Source: Gemmatimonadales bacterium
Lineage (GTDB): Bacteria > Gemmatimonadota > Gemmatimonadetes > Palauibacterales > Palauibacteraceae
Assembly (NCBI GenBank): GCA_030636765.1
Contig: DAOVWI010000044.1
Location: 1 to 14,430, forward strand
Reading direction: 5' to 3'
Length of the DNA stretch: 14,430 nucleotides
Within the stretch, counting starts at the first letter, position 1; each line of letters starts with the position of its first letter. This document shows, piece by piece, positions 12,384 to 14,430 of the stretch. The translations under genes and the position numbers were made by a program. The notes beneath the pieces were generated by a model. It saw only the letters and a list, made by a program, of their open reading frames with translations, was not told the DNA's origin and made no database searches.

Positions 12384-13155
12384 GACGATCTTCTATGTGA
12401 CGGCCGGCCTCCTCGGGGCGGCGATCGGCTCGTTCATGAACGTGTGCGTCCACCGCTTGCCGCATGGCGAGAGCGTGGTTCGCCCTCGCTCTCACTGCCC
12501 GTCGTGCGGATCCGACATCCCCGCCCGGGACAACATTCCCATCCTTAGCTGGCTCCTGCTCCGGGGCCGCTGCCGGGGCTGCGGAGAGCGCATCTCCCTG
12601 CGGTACCCGCTCGTGGAGCTCGTCTCGATCGGGATCTGGGTCGGGATGGCGCTCGCGTACGGCCCGACGCTCCATGCGCTGTCCGGGGCCGTGTTCTTCA
12701 CCCTGCTGCTCGCGATCGCGATCACGGATGCCCGGCATTACGTGATCCCCGACGAGCTGAGCATCGGGGGTCTGGCGAGCGGGCTGGCGCTCGCCGTCGT
12801 GACGGAGCTCACGACCGGAATGCCGACGATCGTGTCGTCCGTGGTGGGGGCCGCCCTCGGCTTTCTCCTTCTTCTCGGGGTCGGCCTGGTGGGGGATTGG
12901 GTCTTCAAGAAGCCGGCGATGGGCGGTGGGGACATGAAGATGATGGCGATGATCGGCGCCTACCTGGGGCCGCTCGGCGCGATCCTCACGATCTTCCTCG
13001 GGGCCCTCGCGGGCTCGCTGATCTTCGGCCCGATCAGTCTCAAGACCGGGAAGATGGTCCCGTTCGGAGTGTTCCTGGCGCTGGGAGCTGCGGCCACCTT
13101 CCTGCTCGGGGATGCGCTGATCGACTGGTACCGGGGCACCTTCCTCCACGCCTGA
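12373..13155 (+). CDS. pilD: Type IV prepilin peptidase (A24 family)
   Basis: Encodes 260 aa. The N-terminal part (GSFMNVCVHRLP onward) is the DiS_P_DiS/methyltransferase domain, with the zinc-type tetrad C42-x2-C45 and C67-x2-C70. The A24 aspartyl peptidase domain follows in multiple helices, with both catalytic Asp residues: D119 in ITDARHYVIPD and D187 in GGGDMKMM. PilD/GspO enzymes cut the leader of type IV pilins and type II pseudopilins at the inner membrane and N-methylate the new terminus. The presence of the Cys domain suggests the bifunctional form. Start ATG 12373 lies inside the end of the methyltransferase gene, implying coupling. No pilin, ATPase or platform gene is in the window, so the machine it serves is unknown. 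Confidence 0.94.
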   Translation: MTVETIFYVTAGLLGAAIGSFMNVCVHRLPHGESVVRPRSHCPSCGSDIPARDNIPILSWLLLRGRCRGCGERISLRYPLVELVSIGIWVGMALAYGPTLHALSGAVFFTLLLAIAITDARHYVIPDELSIGGLASGLALAVVTELTTGMPTIVSSVVGAALGFLLLLGVGLVGDWVFKKPAMGGGDMKMMAMIGAYLGPLGAILTIFLGALAGSLIFGPISLKTGKMVPFGVFLALGAAATFLLGDALIDWYRGTFLHA

Positions 13156-13176
13156 GCCAGCAGGTCGCTGCCGCTG

Positions 13177-14427
13177 TCAGCGCGAGTCCGCTGTCGGAGC
13201 CGGCAGTCGAACGAGCCGGCAGCGCGTGACGTGCGTGTCGGTGGCGCCGAGCACCTCGATTCGCACGCCCTCGCGCTCGATCGTCTCGCCCCGTTCGGGC
13301 ACCCGGCCGAGCTCGTGCAGGAGGTATCCGTTGAGCGAGCGGTGCTCCTCGACCGGAAAGGCCGTGTTGAAGAAATGGTTGATCTCTCGAAGGTCGGCGG
13401 AGGCGTCGACGAGGATCTTGTTCCGTCCGAGGCGGACGATCGGCTCTTCCGGGACGTCCACCTCGTCGTGGATCTCGCCGACGAGCTCCTCGAGGATGTC
13501 CTCCAGCGTGATCAGGCCGTCCGTTCCGCCGTACTCGTCCACGACGATGCCCAGGTGCAGCCTCCGGTTCTGGAACTCCCCGAGCAGCGTCGATAGCGGC
13601 ATTCTCTCGGGCACGATGAAGGGCTCCCGGGCCAGCTTGCTGAGTGGGACGTCCCGCCGGCCGGAGCTGATCGCCTGATAGAGGTCCCGCAGGTGGACCA
13701 CGCCCGTGATCCTGTCGACCGTGTCCTCGTAGATCGGGATCCGGCTGTACGGTACCGAGCGGAGCTGGTCCGCGATCTCGGCGACCGGGACGCTCTCCGG
13801 CCAGGCGAAGATCTCGACCCGAGGCGTCATCGCCTCCCACGCTCGCGTCGTGTCCAACAGGAACGCCTGCTCGATCAGCCGCTGCTCCCGCTCGTCGATC
13901 ATTCCGGAGAGGTACGCCATCCGGGCCAGCCGGCGGATCTCCATTTCCGACACGCCGCCGGTCGCGCCCGAGCCCTTGGGCAGCATCCAGCGGGTCACCG
14001 CTTCGATCGGTCGGACGAGGGGTAGAAGTAGGCGGAGCATGAGCTGAAGGACGGGTGCGGAGGCGAGCGAGATCCGGCTTGCATGGGAGACGGCGAAGCT
14101 TTTTGGCGTGATCTCCCCGAAGAAGAGCACCAGCAGCGTCATGACGCCCGTGGCCAGCCCGACGCCGGCCGACCCGAATAGCGTCGTCGCGGTATACGTG
14201 GCCACCGAAGCCGCCCCGATGTTGGCGACGTTGTTGCCGATGAGGATCGTGATCAGGAGGCGCTCCGGGTTGGCCTTCAGGCGAACCAGCGCCTGGGCGC
14301 CTCTCCGACGCTCGTCGGCCAGGGTCCGCGCCCGCGCCTGGGAGATGGAAAAGAGCGCGATCTCGGCGCCGGAGAAGAACGCCGAGAGGGAGAGCAGCAG
14401 GCTCAGGAGGGCGACCGTGCCGATCAC
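13177..14427 (-). CDS. CNNM-domain / CBS-pair membrane protein (CorC/HlyC-like), start near window edge
   Basis: At least 416 aa. Residues 1-~185 form the DUF21/CNNM membrane domain, opening LSLSAFFSGAEIALFSIS, with GNNVANIGAA and FGEITPKSFA segments. A CBS pair follows: MTPRVEIFAW...RIPIYED...GVVHLRDL and VPERMPLSTLL...GIVVDEYGGTDGLITLEDI. The C-terminal CorC_HlyC domain includes ILVDASADLREINHFFNTAF and NGYLLHELGRVP. Relatives are implicated in Mg2+/Co2+ export or homeostasis, and some are annotated as haemolysins; the CBS pair binds adenine nucleotides in several members. The frame is open to the right edge. GTG 14427 is the last possible start in the window and gives a natural N-terminus, but the true start may be just outside. 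It converges on pilD with only 21 bases between and no terminator. Confidence 0.92.
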   Translation of the reverse strand: MIGTVALLSLLLSLSAFFSGAEIALFSISQARARTLADERRRGAQALVRLKANPERLLITILIGNNVANIGAASVATYTATTLFGSAGVGLATGVMTLLVLFFGEITPKSFAVSHASRISLASAPVLQLMLRLLLPLVRPIEAVTRWMLPKGSGATGGVSEMEIRRLARMAYLSGMIDEREQRLIEQAFLLDTTRAWEAMTPRVEIFAWPESVPVAEIADQLRSVPYSRIPIYEDTVDRITGVVHLRDLYQAISSGRRDVPLSKLAREPFIVPERMPLSTLLGEFQNRRLHLGIVVDEYGGTDGLITLEDILEELVGEIHDEVDVPEEPIVRLGRNKILVDASADLREINHFFNTAFPVEEHRSLNGYLLHELGRVPERGETIEREGVRIEVLGATDTHVTRCRLVRLPAPTADSR

Positions 14428-14430
14428 ACG

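Noticed and set aside
11776..13149. 457-aa minus-strand ORF
   Set aside because: Antisense to the RNA methyltransferase and pilD genes, both of which carry complete family motifs.

Overview
The window is high-GC DNA with tightly packed genes. It carries DnaK, an HtrA/Do protease, a NupC-type nucleoside transporter, a type IV prepilin peptidase and a CNNM/CBS (CorC/HlyC-like) membrane protein. This suggests a free-living Gram-negative heterotroph with type IV pili or a type II secretion-like system. Protein style and gene order feel like Gemmatimonadota or a neighbouring phylum, but that is an impression and no marker here settles it.

The first ~3.4 kb is an accessory region of remnants. From the left edge: a 5'-truncated IS3-family transposase (minus) abutting the C-terminal end of a phage large terminase (plus); a structured intergenic stretch; a probable 58-aa protein (minus); the frameshifted C-terminal end of a tungstate-type ABC permease (plus); a 23-aa single-span membrane peptide with a strong Shine-Dalgarno sequence (minus); and one intact gene for a PAP2-family membrane phosphatase (minus). 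Two diverged direct repeats of ~125-135 bp lie on either side of the PAP2 gene. A 20-bp intergenic repeat occurs twice exactly, plus once as a 14-bp core. Between PAP2 and the next gene, 2940-3392 holds no convincing gene but several strong hairpins, one of them a likely terminator.

From 3393 onward the window is ordinary chromosome. On the minus strand dnaK is followed by a clear intrinsic terminator and then by an htrA/degP-type periplasmic protease, so these proteostasis genes are neighbours but probably separate transcripts. A divergent intergenic region with an 8-bp inverted repeat separates dnaK from a plus-strand cluster: rhomboid protease, nupC and purine nucleoside phosphorylase. The last two form an import-then-phosphorolysis route for purine nucleoside salvage. 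thiD (minus) converges on the phosphorylase gene so closely that both stop codons lie in one CTAG. Divergently from thiD run a SpoU/TrmH-family RNA methyltransferase and a prepilin peptidase with overlapping ends. A CNNM/CBS membrane protein (minus) converges from the right edge.

I found no tRNA, rRNA, CRISPR array or recognisable riboswitch, and no obvious new multi-gene defence or biosynthetic system. The most unusual points are the NupC N-terminal extension with five tandem hexapeptides, the repeats around PAP2, the two small unlisted proteins, the hairpin cluster at 2951-3229, and the dnaK upstream inverted repeat where a CIRCE element would be expected.
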